Source of the DNA: Duganella qianjiadongensis
Lineage (GTDB): Bacteria > Pseudomonadota > Gammaproteobacteria > Burkholderiales > Burkholderiaceae_D
Length of the DNA stretch: 64,000 nt
Assembly (NCBI RefSeq): GCF_009857915.1
Contig: NZ_WWCM01000006.1
Span: 62,001-126,000, forward strand
Direction of reading: 5' to 3'
Position 1 is the first letter of the stretch. Each line of letters begins with the position of its first letter. Made by a program: the position numbers and the translations under genes. The notes beneath the pieces were generated by a model that had not been told where the DNA came from, did not search any database, and worked only from the letters and a program-made list of their open reading frames with translations. Below, in pieces: positions 46,162-55,100 of the stretch.

Positions 46162-47372
46162 TATTTGCCTCCTGCGCTAGCCGGCGCACTGGCTGCTTCT
46201 TCCTTGCCCAGCCCGGCCCAGCTGCCCTTGAGCACCACCAGCCCTTTGACGGCCACGGCATCGCCGGCAGCGACCTTGCCCGTCACCCGTACCAGATCTG
46301 CGCCGGCCTGCACCGCCTGTACGGGAGTGGCCATGAAACCCGCCGCATTCTGCACGAATACATAGCTTTCGGCACCGCGCCGCACCAGTGCCGATGCCGG
46401 CACCAGCACCCCCTGCGCCTGTGCGGCAGCGACCTTGCTGGCCGGTGCCATGCGCGCCTCCACATAAGCGTTCAGCTTCAGACAATCATCCGTAGCTAGC
46501 TGTTCGGCACGCACGGCCACGCTCTGGTTGGCCGTGCTGACGGCACTGCCAAGCGCGATAACGCGGGCACTACCGCAGCCCTGCACCTGCAGCACTTCCC
46601 CCACCCGCAGGCGTTCGGCCTGAGCGCGGCTGGCCTGCAGCTCTATCCACAATGGGCCGCTACGGCTGATGCGCGCTACCGGCATGCCGGCATCGAGCCG
46701 GGCGCCGGCATCGGCACTCAGTTCCAGCAGGGTACCGGCGCGCGGTGCCCGCAGCACCAGCTCGGGCGTCAGCGCGCGGCTACGCAGCAGGTTCTGGATA
46801 GCTTTGCTGTCCCAGCCACCGGCGCGCAGGGCCTGTGCCCGTTCGTCCGCATTCAGCCGGGCCAGCATGGCGGCGCTGCGGCTTTCCTCCAGCCTTACTT
46901 CGGCAATGATGCCCTCGGCATGCAACGCAGCATCGCGCTTTGCCCGCGCTTCCGCTAGCGCTGCCTGCGTTGCCGCCTGAATATAGTCGCGCTGCACTTC
47001 CAGCCACGCCTGGCTATGCATGGTCAGCAGGGCCGTCCCCTGACGCACCGCCTGCAGGCTGCTGGCATGCACCTGCTGCACTACCCCCGCATAGGGTGTG
47101 CTGGCTACGGCCAGCAAGGCCGGCGGCGCCACCACGGTGCCGGCCAGTGCCAGATCATTGGCGCCGCCATGGCCCGGGACCTCGCTACTGGCGGCCACTG
47201 CGACGGCTGTCTGGATGCCGCTACGGCTACGCTCCGCCGCGCTGATGGATATCTGCTGCGCTGCCAGCGGTGCAGCGCATAGCGGCAGTTGCACCCCTAG
47301 CACGGTAGAGAGCAAAATTGCCGCTGAGATACTGCTACGCCGGAAAGACAGGCAGAATAGAGTGGATTTCAT
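46161..47372 (-). CDS. czcB: Periplasmic adaptor of metal RND pump (CzcB-like)
   Basis: About 403 aa membrane-fusion protein. Signal peptide near residues 10-35 (ISAAILLSTVLGVQLPLCAA), barrel-sandwich halves (YAGVVQQVHASSLQAV and LVLRAPRAGTLLEL) flanking a helical hairpin, a beta-barrel domain and C-terminal domain with ALVRRGAESYVFVQN. First gene of the czcB-czcA-DUF3240-czcC operon. Start uncertain: ATG 47372 gives a normal signal peptide, but no clear ribosome site; an ATG at 47405 would add 11 residues. Divergent from the response regulator with a perfect 21-bp palindrome between. Confidence 0.87.
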   Translation of the reverse strand: MKSTLFCLSFRRSSISAAILLSTVLGVQLPLCAAPLAAQQISISAAERSRSGIQTAVAVAASSEVPGHGGANDLALAGTVVAPPALLAVASTPYAGVVQQVHASSLQAVRQGTALLTMHSQAWLEVQRDYIQAATQAALAEARAKRDAALHAEGIIAEVRLEESRSAAMLARLNADERAQALRAGGWDSKAIQNLLRSRALTPELVLRAPRAGTLLELSADAGARLDAGMPVARISRSGPLWIELQASRAQAERLRVGEVLQVQGCGSARVIALGSAVSTANQSVAVRAEQLATDDCLKLNAYVEARMAPASKVAAAQAQGVLVPASALVRRGAESYVFVQNAAGFMATPVQAVQAGADLVRVTGKVAAGDAVAVKGLVVLKGSWAGLGKEEAASAPASAGGK

Positions 47373-47417
47373 GGGAGTGTAGTGCTGTTTAACAATAGTC
47401 GGCATAGTGGAATCCAG

Positions 47418-47438
47418 TTGTTAAGAAGTTCTTAACAA
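47418..47438. promoter_or_regulatory. Perfect palindrome between czcB and its regulator
   Basis: TTGTTAAGAA (47418-47427), a single G, TTCTTAACAA (47429-47438). Two TTAAG half-sites face each other. It is 45 bp upstream of the czcB start, or overlaps its first bases if the longer start is used for the leader, and 44 bp upstream of the regulator start. Best read as the operator of the divergent OmpR-type regulator. Confidence 0.7.
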
Positions 47439-47481
47439 GCGGGAACTAGCATCGGCGCTATGAACAGATCAGGAGTGCAAC

Positions 47482-48165
47482 GTGAGGATTTTGCTGGCAG
47501 AAGACGATCCGCAACTGGGCCGGGCCACCCAGATCGGGCTGGAACAGAGCGGCTATGCAGTGGACTGGGTCAACAGCGGCGAAAGTGCGCTGACTGCCGC
47601 CCGCCTGCACCAGTATGGCTGCGTGCTGCTGGATCTGGGCCTGCCCGACCGCGACGGCATGAGCATACTGGCCGCCCTGCGCGCCGGCGCTTATGAAGGC
47701 GCCATCCTGATCGTGACGGCGCGCGACCAGATACCGGGCCGTATCGCCGGCCTCGATGGCGGTGCGGACGACTTCATCATCAAGCCCTTTGATCTGGATG
47801 AGCTGACGGCCCGCATCCGCAGCGCTGCACGGCGCGCGAGCGGACGTAGCCGCACTACCGTCACCCATGGCGATATCGTGATCGACGTAGCCGACCGCCA
47901 TGTGCGCAAAGCCGGCATCGACGTGCCGCTCACCCTGCGCGAATACAGCATCCTGCTGACGCTGATCGAAAACCGCGGACGCATCCTCAGCCGTTTGCAG
48001 CTGGAAGAAAGCCTGTACGGCTGGGGCGAGGAAGTGGAAAGCAATGCCATACAGGTGCACATCCACCACCTGCGCAAGAAACTGGGGCGCGCGCTGATCC
48101 GCACCGTGCATGCCATCGGCTACTGCATCGATAAGCCGCTGAGCGAAAGTGGTGCCGCCACATGA
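47482..48165 (+). CDS. OmpR-family response regulator for metal efflux (CzcR/QseB-like)
   Basis: 227 aa. Receiver with acidic pair at 8-9 and Asp51 (LLDLGLPDRDG), Lys in IIKPFD; winged-helix DNA-binding domain (about 130-220: LTLREYSILLTLIENRGRIL cut as two blocks, then VQVHIHHLRKKLG-like IQVHIHHLRKKLG). Start is GTG 47482, with AGGAG eight bases upstream. The kinase ATG overlaps its TGA. Divergent from the czc operon, which it probably controls together with its own gene through the palindrome at 47418-47438. Confidence 0.9.
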   Translation: MRILLAEDDPQLGRATQIGLEQSGYAVDWVNSGESALTAARLHQYGCVLLDLGLPDRDGMSILAALRAGAYEGAILIVTARDQIPGRIAGLDGGADDFIIKPFDLDELTARIRSAARRASGRSRTTVTHGDIVIDVADRHVRKAGIDVPLTLREYSILLTLIENRGRILSRLQLEESLYGWGEEVESNAIQVHIHHLRKKLGRALIRTVHAIGYCIDKPLSESGAAT

Positions 48166-49535
48166 GCAGGGCCGCTGCCTGGTCCCTACGCAACGCCCTG
48201 TTCCGCTGGCTGATCGGGCTCACGCTGGCCCTGTGGGCGCTCAGCGCCATCATCGTCTATGTCGAAGCCGATGCCGAGAGTCAGGAACTGTTCGACCAGT
48301 CGCTGGAGGAAACCGCCCACCTGCTGCTGTCGCTGGCCGAATACGAAGTGCGCGAACATGGCAGCGCTTCGCCTATCATTGTTGCCATGCCTGCCGAACG
48401 CGACCACCGCCAGTATCTGCTGTACCAGATCTGGGACCGGCAGGGCCATCTACTCTACAAGAATCCCGGTGCGCCCGACCAGCCGATCTGGCGTCAGGCC
48501 GATAGCGGCATGCGCTGGCTCGATGGCGCGGACGGCCGCCAGCGCGTGTATGCCAGCTGGAGCAATAGCGGCCAGTTGCAGATACAGGTCGCCGAGCCGG
48601 TGACCCACCGCAAGGATATTTCGCACCGATTTGCCTACAAACTCAGCGGCTTCGCGCTGGCACTGGTGGCGCTGGCAGCGCTGGCGATCTGGTGGAGCGT
48701 GCGCCGGCTATTTCGCGGGCTGCAGCGGAGCACGGGCGAAGTTGCCAGCCGCACGCCCAACGATCTGGCCGATGTCAGCCTGAACGGTGTGCCGCGCGAA
48801 GCGCTGCCCCTGCTGCAGGCCATCAACCGGCTGTTCGAACGGGTACGGCGCGCCATGGAGCGCGAGCAGCGCTTCACCGCCGATGCTGCGCACGAATTGC
48901 GCACGCCGCTTGCCGCGATCAAGACCAATCTGCAGGTGATACAGCGGGCCCGCAACGATGGCGAGCGCGAGGAATTTGTCGCTGCGCTGGGCGTTAGCGT
49001 CGATCGTGCCAGCCGGCTGGTGGACCAGCTGCTGACGCTGTCACGGCTGGATCCGCTCTACCAGCGCAGTAGCGGTCTGGAGCAGCGCGATCTGGCCAGC
49101 CTGATCGGCGATGCCCTGCCCGGCTGGCACGATGCTGCCGCGCGCCAGCAACTGAGCCTGCAGGCGCAACTGGCGTCCGCGCCCTGTCTGCTGAATGCCG
49201 ACGCCATGCTGATCCTGCTGCGCAATCTAGTGGAGAACGCCATGCGCTACACCCCTGCTGGTGGCAGCATCACGCTAAGCTGCGGCATGCAGGGGCAGCA
49301 GGCCCTGCTGGAAATCAGCGACACCGGCCCCGGCATTCCGTCTGCCATGCGCGAACGGGTATTCGAACGCTTTGTGCGGCTAGCCGGCGCCAGCCAGCCC
49401 GGCAGTGGCCTGGGCCTGTCCATCGTGCGCCAGATCGTGGAAATGCATGGCGCCAGCATCACGCTGGGCGATGCTGCAAGCGGCCACGGCTTGTGCATAC
49501 GGATTATCTTCCCGCCACCTCATCTGAAATTATAA
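48162..49535 (+). CDS. Sensor histidine kinase (QseC/CzcS-like)
   Basis: 457 aa. Helix 1 (about 15-35), periplasmic domain (about 36-160), helix 2 (about 163-185), HAMP-like linker, HisKA with His244 in AAHELRTPLAAIKT, and ATPase domain (NLVENAMRYTPAGG, GSGLGLSIVRQIVEMHG). Overlaps the regulator stop by ATGA. Likely senses periplasmic metal, judged only by its neighbour pump; the sensor domain has no clear His/Met metal cluster. Confidence 0.88.
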   Translation: MSRAAAWSLRNALFRWLIGLTLALWALSAIIVYVEADAESQELFDQSLEETAHLLLSLAEYEVREHGSASPIIVAMPAERDHRQYLLYQIWDRQGHLLYKNPGAPDQPIWRQADSGMRWLDGADGRQRVYASWSNSGQLQIQVAEPVTHRKDISHRFAYKLSGFALALVALAALAIWWSVRRLFRGLQRSTGEVASRTPNDLADVSLNGVPREALPLLQAINRLFERVRRAMEREQRFTADAAHELRTPLAAIKTNLQVIQRARNDGEREEFVAALGVSVDRASRLVDQLLTLSRLDPLYQRSSGLEQRDLASLIGDALPGWHDAAARQQLSLQAQLASAPCLLNADAMLILLRNLVENAMRYTPAGGSITLSCGMQGQQALLEISDTGPGIPSAMRERVFERFVRLAGASQPGSGLGLSIVRQIVEMHGASITLGDAASGHGLCIRIIFPPPHLKL

Positions 49536-49545
49536 AAAAAATTAA

Positions 49546-49577
49546 ATTCAACAAATTTATTGAATAATTTGTTGAAT
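49546..49577. promoter_or_regulatory. AT-rich perfect inverted repeat upstream of cheZ
   Basis: ATTCAACAAATT (49546-49557), spacer of 8, AATTTGTTGAAT (49566-49577): 12 of 12 bases. It lies ten bases after the kinase stop and 112 bases before the cheZ ATG, in an AT-rich island unlike its surroundings. Either an operator or an unusual terminator stem; the GC-free arms favour an operator or nucleoid-protein site. Confidence 0.5.
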
Positions 49578-49688
49578 TGGGGCATTATTGAGCCATTGTG
49601 GTTGCTGCTGGAAAACATTGATGTATTCAATGACAATTCCTCAAGCTGTGCAAGCCACGTCAACAAGCTCGATGAGAAGGATGCTGGC

Positions 49689-50324
49689 ATGACCGGGATT
49701 ACCACCTCCGCAGTACCCACGACCAACCAGACCGCCGTATTTGCCCGCCTTGGTCTGATCGTGCGCGATCTGCACGATGCCCTGTGCGAACTGGGCGCCG
49801 ACGAAGCGCTGGCCGACGCCGTATGCGAATTGCCATCGGCGCGCGAGCGGCTGCTGCATATCGGCGAGTTGACGGAACGGGCTGCCAATACTGTGCTGAA
49901 CAAGGTCGAGCAGGTGCAGCCGATACAGGAGACGCTGGCCAGCGATGCGGAGCAATTGCAGCAGCAATGGCTGGCACTGTCCGCTAGCGGTGCCGACCTC
50001 CCGCCGCCTATGCAGCAGCTGATGATGCAGACGCTCAGCTATCTGTCGCAGGCGCGCGCGGGGCACGACGTGACCCACGGCGCCCTGTCCGATATCATGC
50101 TGTCGCAAGATTTCCAGGACCTCACCGGCCAGCTGATCAAGAAAGTAGTGTCGGTACTGGAGCGCACGGAAAACGATCTGCTCAAGCTGCTGATCGATGC
50201 GGCGCCGCCCGGCGCGCTATCGCGCCTCAACAAGGAGGAACTGCTGGCCGGCCCGGGCGCAGCAGGCGGGATTGCGCTCAAACAGGACGACGTGGACGAC
50301 CTGCTGGCTGATCTGGGCTTCTGA
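49689..50324 (+). CDS. cheZ: Protein phosphatase CheZ
   Basis: Removes phosphate from CheY-P to end the chemotaxis signal. 211 aa. The catalytic segment QDFQDLTGQLIKKV carries Asp144 and Gln148, equivalent to E. coli Asp143 and Gln147, inside the long helical hairpin; the C-terminus DDVDDLLADLGF is the conserved CheY-binding tail. ATG 49689 is preceded by AGAAGGA; a longer reading from 49560 has no family match. A cheY gene is found 8 kb downstream rather than adjacent. Confidence 0.93.
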   Translation: MTGITTSAVPTTNQTAVFARLGLIVRDLHDALCELGADEALADAVCELPSARERLLHIGELTERAANTVLNKVEQVQPIQETLASDAEQLQQQWLALSASGADLPPPMQQLMMQTLSYLSQARAGHDVTHGALSDIMLSQDFQDLTGQLIKKVVSVLERTENDLLKLLIDAAPPGALSRLNKEELLAGPGAAGGIALKQDDVDDLLADLGF

Positions 50325-50351
50325 TCGGCCATCAGCCGCGCTGGCGCGGGC

Positions 50352-50957
50352 TTACTTCAGTCCTTCAAAGCACACTTTCAGCATATTGCTGACGATAGCA
50401 TCGGTGGACATCTTGCTGAACTTCTGCAGATATTCCACTGCCGGATCGCAGGTGCGGGCATAGTAGCTGAACAGAATCACGTCGCTGGGCAGTTCCGCAT
50501 TCAGCAGGCCTTGTTGCTGGGCCTGCTTAACCAGGGTTTCCAGCTGGCGGTTCAGTTTCAGCACTTTCAGCATGTATTTGACGTTGCGCATCAACATGTC
50601 GCGCACATGGGCGCTGGTCGATGGCAGAAATGGCAGGCCGCCGTCCAGCCGCACGCGTAAAGCCCACTCCAGCAAAGCTTGCAGCTTCTCCAGCGGCCCC
50701 AGGCCCGCATCGAGTTCCCCCATAAAGTCCAGCGCGCCGTCGAGCAGCCGGATCAGCGCCTCGCCCACCAGTTCTTCCTTCGATTTGAAGTGCTTATACA
50801 GGCTGGGCTTGGAGATACCGACTGCACCGGCGACGTCGTCCATCGTCATCAGATCATAGCCTTTGCTACTGAGTACAGACGTGGTCGCATCGAGGATGGC
50901 GTGCTCGCGCAGCTTAAATGCCTGATTTTTAAAGCTTAATTTATTGAAGATACTCAT
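50352..50957 (-). CDS. TetR-family repressor, probable regulator of the light/lipid regulon
   Basis: 201 aa. N-terminal helix-turn-helix at about residues 38-62 (TMDDVAGAVGISKPSLYKHF), then an all-helical ligand domain without recognised ligand motif; Cys residues at 169 and 197 are notable. Its start is 13 bases from a palindrome (50970-50985) shared with the divergent oxidoreductase operon, and the same element recurs before folE at 63450-63487, so it likely represses itself and both operons. Converges on cheZ with a 27-base gap holding a small GC hairpin. Confidence 0.9.
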   Translation of the reverse strand: MSIFNKLSFKNQAFKLREHAILDATTSVLSSKGYDLMTMDDVAGAVGISKPSLYKHFKSKEELVGEALIRLLDGALDFMGELDAGLGPLEKLQALLEWALRVRLDGGLPFLPSTSAHVRDMLMRNVKYMLKVLKLNRQLETLVKQAQQQGLLNAELPSDVILFSYYARTCDPAVEYLQKFSKMSTDAIVSNMLKVCFEGLK

Positions 50958-50969
50958 TGGTAAAATTTA

Positions 50970-51014
50970 GCTACTAATCAGTAGCATTTTGGTTTGGCTA
51001 GTAGTAATATTAGC
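50970..51014. promoter_or_regulatory. TetR operator, two-part, before the FAD oxidoreductase operon
   Basis: Palindrome GCTACTAATCAGTAGC (50970-50985, six-base arms) followed by TAGTAGTAAT starting at 50999, 29 bases after the palindrome start. A TAATAT box (51005-51010) overlaps the second part and could be the minus-10 for the operon. The same pair with identical 29-base offset occurs at 63487-63450 before folE. Confidence 0.75.
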
Positions 51015-51053
51015 ACGCCGGTAGAGCAACGGCCTACACCATCCCCATAGACT

Positions 51054-52331
51054 ATGACTTCGACACCACAACGCATCGCGATTATCGGCGCGGGCATCAG
51101 CGGCCTGGCCAGCGCCTACTTCCTCCATCGCCAGCATCAGGTGGTGCTCTACGAGGCGGGCAGCTATCTGGGCGGGCATACCAATACTGTCGATGTCACG
51201 CTGGAAGGCCACACCCATGGGGTCGATACCGGCTTTCTGGTGTACAACGAGCTTACCTACCCCAATCTGATAGCCCTGTTCGACGAACTCGGCGTGGCCA
51301 GCACGGCCAGCGATATGTCGTTCGCTGTTTCGATGGCCGACGGTGCGCTGGAATGGGCCGGCACCAGCCTCGACACAGTGTTTGCCCAGCGCCGCAACCT
51401 GCTGCGGCCGCAGTTCCTGCGCATGGTGCGCGACATCCTGCATTTCAACCGTCATGCCGCGCGCTTCCTCGCGCTGGCGCAGCAGCAGCCCATGACGCTG
51501 GGCCAGCTGCTCGCCGACAACGGCTACGGCGCCAGCTTCCGCGACGCCTATCTGCTGCCTATGGCCGCAGCGATCTGGTCCAGTTCGCCCAGCGATATCC
51601 TGCAGTTTCCGGCCACGACCTTCCTGCGCTTCTGCCTCAATCATGCGCTGCTGCAGGTGAATAACCGGCCTCAATGGCGCACAGTACAGGGCGGCGCGCG
51701 CAACTATGTGCGCAAGATTGCCGCCACCCTGCCTGATTGCCGCCTCAATAGCCCGGTGCAGCAAGTACGCCGCCATGCCGCGGGCGTAACGGTCACGACA
51801 GCGCAAGGCAGCGAGCAATACGACACCGTGATATTCGCCACCCACGCGCCCACCACGCTGGCCCTGCTCGATGCCAGTGGCGCAGAGCGGGCCGTGCTGG
51901 CCGGCGTGCGCTACCAGCCCAACACCGCCTATCTGCACACCGATCTGGCGCTGATGCCGCGTCTGCGCAAAGTCTGGTCGGCCTGGAACTACCTGTCCGC
52001 GCCGATGCAGGATGGCCAGCGCCCTGTGTGCGTCAGCTACTGGCTCAACCAGTTGCAGCAGCTGCCGTTCAGCACACCGGTGATGGTCACGCTCAACCCG
52101 CACACGCCGCCCGCCGCTCAGCACACGCTGGCCAGTTTCCAGTACGAGCATCCCATCATGGACCAGCCAGCCATCGACGCCCAACAGGCACTGGCACAGA
52201 TACAGGGCAAGGACCGCGTCTGGTTTGCCGGTGCGTGGACCGGTTATGGCTTCCATGAGGACGGCCTGAAATCGGCCCTGCGCATTGCCCGCGCGTTTAA
52301 CCTTGCCCCTGCCTGGGCCAGCCTGCCATGA
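51054..52331 (+). CDS. FAD-dependent amine-oxidase-like oxidoreductase
   Basis: 425 aa. N-terminal dinucleotide motif IIGAGISGLASAYFLH (about 9-24) with the following GGHTNTV segment, and a C-terminal VWFAGAWTGYGFHEDGLKSA that closes the FAD site, as in flavin amine oxidase/desaturase-like proteins of photo-oxidative stress clusters. Fused nowhere; first gene of an operon with DUF1365 and a CFA-type methyltransferase, a triad also known from Rhodobacter singlet-oxygen genes. A role in desaturating or oxidising membrane fatty acids is inferred from these neighbours. DUF1365 overlaps its stop (ATGA). Confidence 0.87.
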   Translation: MTSTPQRIAIIGAGISGLASAYFLHRQHQVVLYEAGSYLGGHTNTVDVTLEGHTHGVDTGFLVYNELTYPNLIALFDELGVASTASDMSFAVSMADGALEWAGTSLDTVFAQRRNLLRPQFLRMVRDILHFNRHAARFLALAQQQPMTLGQLLADNGYGASFRDAYLLPMAAAIWSSSPSDILQFPATTFLRFCLNHALLQVNNRPQWRTVQGGARNYVRKIAATLPDCRLNSPVQQVRRHAAGVTVTTAQGSEQYDTVIFATHAPTTLALLDASGAERAVLAGVRYQPNTAYLHTDLALMPRLRKVWSAWNYLSAPMQDGQRPVCVSYWLNQLQQLPFSTPVMVTLNPHTPPAAQHTLASFQYEHPIMDQPAIDAQQALAQIQGKDRVWFAGAWTGYGFHEDGLKSALRIARAFNLAPAWASLP

Positions 52332-53101
52332 ACCACGCCGCCCAGCTGCTACAGGGACAGGTCATGCATGCGCGCCTGCGCCCGACAGCCCACCGTTTTG
52401 TCTATCCGGTCTGCTACGTGCGCCTCAATCTGGACCAGCTGGAACAGGCCGGCACGCGCTGGTTCGGCATCGACCGCTGGCGCCCGCTGTCAGTGCGCAC
52501 GCGCGATTACGGGCCGCGCGACGGCAGCAGCCTCGCCCTGTGGATGCGCCAGCTACTGGCTAGCCACGGCGTGGCAGCCGATGGCGCGATCTGGCTGCAG
52601 ACCTTTCCCCGCGTGTTCGGCTATGTGTTCAACCCCGTCAGCTTCTGGCACTGCCATGATGCGCAGGGCCAGCTACGTGCCGTACTGGCAGAAGTCAATA
52701 GCACGTTCGGCGAGACTCACCGCTACCTGCTCACGCTGGGCGGGGCAGATGGCCGGCACCATAGCGTACAGGCCAGCAAGCATATGCACGTTTCGCCTTT
52801 CTGCGCAGTCGAGGGGCACTACCGCTTCCGCTTCCGGCTGGCGCAGCCGGCGCACAGTACCAGCATCGATTACTACGATGCGCAGGGCCTGCTGCTGCGC
52901 ACCTCCGTCAGTGGGCGCCCTCGCCCGCTCGACGATCGGGCCGTGCTGGCAGCGCTGCTGCGCTTTCCCCTGCTGGGCGTGGGCATCGTCGCCCGTATCC
53001 ACTGGCAGGCTTTGCGCCTGTGGCTCAAGCGCGTGCCCTTCTTCCGCCAGCCGCAAGCGCCGCTCCATTCGACTACCGTGCATCAGGAGATCACCCAATG
53101 A
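52328..53101 (+). CDS. DUF1365 protein
   Basis: 257 aa. Starts LLQGQVMHARLRPTAHRF and holds the family blocks FPRVFGYVFNPVSFWHCHD and KHMHVSPFC, the last repeated in many homologues. Function unestablished; genes of this family nearly always sit between the FAD oxidoreductase and CFA-type methyltransferase, and here overlap both (ATGA at each end), so the three products act together, probably on lipids. Confidence 0.9.
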   Translation: MNHAAQLLQGQVMHARLRPTAHRFVYPVCYVRLNLDQLEQAGTRWFGIDRWRPLSVRTRDYGPRDGSSLALWMRQLLASHGVAADGAIWLQTFPRVFGYVFNPVSFWHCHDAQGQLRAVLAEVNSTFGETHRYLLTLGGADGRHHSVQASKHMHVSPFCAVEGHYRFRFRLAQPAHSTSIDYYDAQGLLLRTSVSGRPRPLDDRAVLAALLRFPLLGVGIVARIHWQALRLWLKRVPFFRQPQAPLHSTTVHQEITQ

Positions 53102-54303
53102 CCCACATACTGACCAATCCCGCCAGCACTGTTCCCGCCTCCGCACGGCTGTTTCTCGGCCTGTTAGGCAAACTGCGCCACGGCCACCTGGAACTGATCA
53201 CGCCCGATGGCACCCGCTTGCTGTACGGCGACGCGCATAGCGGCATCCACGCTGTACTGCATGTGCACGACTGGCGTGCCTGCCAGCGGGTGCTGCAGGC
53301 TGGCGATATCGGTTTTGCCGAGGCCTATGGCGCCGGCTGGATCAGCACGACGGAACTGACACCCCTGCTACGGCTGGCGCTACGCAACGAGGACGCGCTC
53401 GATCAGGTACTGTTTGGCGGCCTACTGGCGCGCTGCTGGTACCGCCTGCGCCACTGGCTGCGCCCGAACACCCGCAAAGGCAGCCAGCGCAACATCCACG
53501 CCCACTACGATATCGGCAATGACTTTTACCGCCTGTGGCTGGACCAGAGCTGGACCTACTCGAGCGCGCTGTTCGACGGCGACTACAGCCTGACCCTGCG
53601 CGAAGCCCAGCGCCGCAAATACCAGCGCATCATCGATACCCTGCAATTGCGCCCGGGCGACCGCGTGCTGGAAGTGGGTTGCGGCTGGGGCGGTTTTGCC
53701 GAACAGGCAGCACTGCAAGGCATACATGTGCATGGCGTCACGATCTCGCCATCGCAGCTGGCGATCGCCCGCCAGCGCCTGCAGGCACTGGGCCTGGAGC
53801 AGCGCGCACAGGTGGAACTGTGCGACTACCGCGATCTGCAGGGCAGCTACGACGCCATTGTATCGATCGAGATGTTCGAAGCGGTAGGCGAACAGTACTG
53901 GCCCGAATACTTCCGCACCCTGCAGGCGCGCCTGAAGCCGGGCGGCCAGGCACTGGTGCAGTCGATCACCATCGGCGAGCAGCACTTCGACCGCTACCGC
54001 AGCAGCACCGATTTCATCCAGGAGTATATTTTCCCCGGCGGTATGCTGCCCAGTATCGAGCGCTTCGAGCAAGGCGCCCGCCGCGCCGGCCTGCAGCCGC
54101 AGGGGCGCCATGCTTTCGGCCGCGACTATGCCGAAACCCTGCGCCGCTGGGACCAGCAGTGCCGCGCCACCCGCCCGCAGATTGTGGAACAGGGATACGA
54201 TGAACGCTTCCTGCGCATCTGGCATCTGTATTTTGCCTACTGCGAAGCAGCGTTCGATGAAGGCCGCACCGACGTCGTGCAGTTCCATCTGCGCAAAGAC
54301 TGA
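53098..54303 (+). CDS. Cyclopropane-fatty-acid-synthase-like SAM methyltransferase
   Basis: 401 aa. N-terminal lipid-binding domain, then the signature AHYDIGNDFYRLWLDQSW, SAM motif VLEVGCGWGGFAEQAA (about 189-204), FDRYRSSTDFIQEYIFPGG, and the C-terminal YFAYCEAAFDEG with the conserved Cys of the family. ATG 53098 overlaps the DUF1365 stop; an in-frame start at 53020 would lie inside DUF1365. It should methylate a double bond of membrane phospholipid acyl chains, giving a cyclopropane or methyl-branched product; with the FAD oxidoreductase the latter (UfaM-like) is plausible. Confidence 0.9.
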   Translation: MTHILTNPASTVPASARLFLGLLGKLRHGHLELITPDGTRLLYGDAHSGIHAVLHVHDWRACQRVLQAGDIGFAEAYGAGWISTTELTPLLRLALRNEDALDQVLFGGLLARCWYRLRHWLRPNTRKGSQRNIHAHYDIGNDFYRLWLDQSWTYSSALFDGDYSLTLREAQRRKYQRIIDTLQLRPGDRVLEVGCGWGGFAEQAALQGIHVHGVTISPSQLAIARQRLQALGLEQRAQVELCDYRDLQGSYDAIVSIEMFEAVGEQYWPEYFRTLQARLKPGGQALVQSITIGEQHFDRYRSSTDFIQEYIFPGGMLPSIERFEQGARRAGLQPQGRHAFGRDYAETLRRWDQQCRATRPQIVEQGYDERFLRIWHLYFAYCEAAFDEGRTDVVQFHLRKD

Positions 54304-54317
54304 GCGGAAAGCGCATC

Positions 54318-55100
54318 ATGGCCTTCCATCCCAACGACCGTATCACCGACTGGCGCAACCAGCGTGTGTGGCTGATCGGCGCCTCCAGCGGCATCGGCGC
54401 CGCACTCGCCCAGGAGATGCTGGGCGCCGGTGCGCGCGTGGCCCTATCGGCGCGCCGGGTCGAGCGCCTGCAGGCAGTTGCCGCCGCCGCACCGGACGCG
54501 CTGATTGCGCCGTTCGACATCCTCAGCCAGACTGACTGGCAGCAGCGCTATCAGCAGGTGTGCAGCCGCTTCGGCGGCGTCGACCTGATTGTGTTCTGCG
54601 CTGCCGACTACCACCCGGAGCGCAGCTGGCAGGTCACGCCGGATGGCGCCGCCCGCACGCTGGCGGTAAATCTGGGCAGCGTGTACACCGGCCTCGCCAC
54701 CGTGTTGCCGGACATGCTGGCGCGCGGCAGCGGCGGTATCGCCATCGTCGCCAGCGTGGCCGGCTATATAGGCCTGCCCAATGCCACAGTGTATGGCCCG
54801 AGCAAGGCCGCGCTGATCAATCTGGCCGAACTCCTGTACGCCGACCTGCGCCCACGGGGCTTGGGCGTGTACCTGATCAATCCCGGTTTCGTACAGACGC
54901 CGCTCACCGCCAAGAACGATTTCACCATGCCCGCCCTGCAGACGCCGCAGGCGGCTGCCACGGCGATACGCAAGGGTCTGAGCGCCGGCGCCTTCGAAAT
55001 CCATTTCCCGCGCCGCTTCACGCTGGTGCTCAAGCTGCTGCGCTGGCTGCCCTATCGCCTGCGCTTTGCCCTGATGACGCATTTTCTGGTGCCCACATGA
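54318..55100 (+). CDS. Short-chain dehydrogenase/reductase
   Basis: 260 aa Rossmann oxidoreductase. Cofactor motif GASSGIG (about 21-27), catalytic Ser in IVASVAGYIG and YxxxK in VYGPSKAALINLAELL. The C-terminal part is family-typical and probably substrate-specific. Fifteen bases after the methyltransferase stop; the SnoaL-like gene overlaps its stop by ATGA. Substrate unknown; a lipid-derived aldehyde or alcohol fits the context. Confidence 0.88.
   Translation: MAFHPNDRITDWRNQRVWLIGASSGIGAALAQEMLGAGARVALSARRVERLQAVAAAAPDALIAPFDILSQTDWQQRYQQVCSRFGGVDLIVFCAADYHPERSWQVTPDGAARTLAVNLGSVYTGLATVLPDMLARGSGGIAIVASVAGYIGLPNATVYGPSKAALINLAELLYADLRPRGLGVYLINPGFVQTPLTAKNDFTMPALQTPQAAATAIRKGLSAGAFEIHFPRRFTLVLKLLRWLPYRLRFALMTHFLVPT

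Noticed and set aside
50325..50351. Small GC hairpin between cheZ and the TetR gene
   Set aside because: Five-base stem in GC-rich DNA with no T-run; expected by chance.
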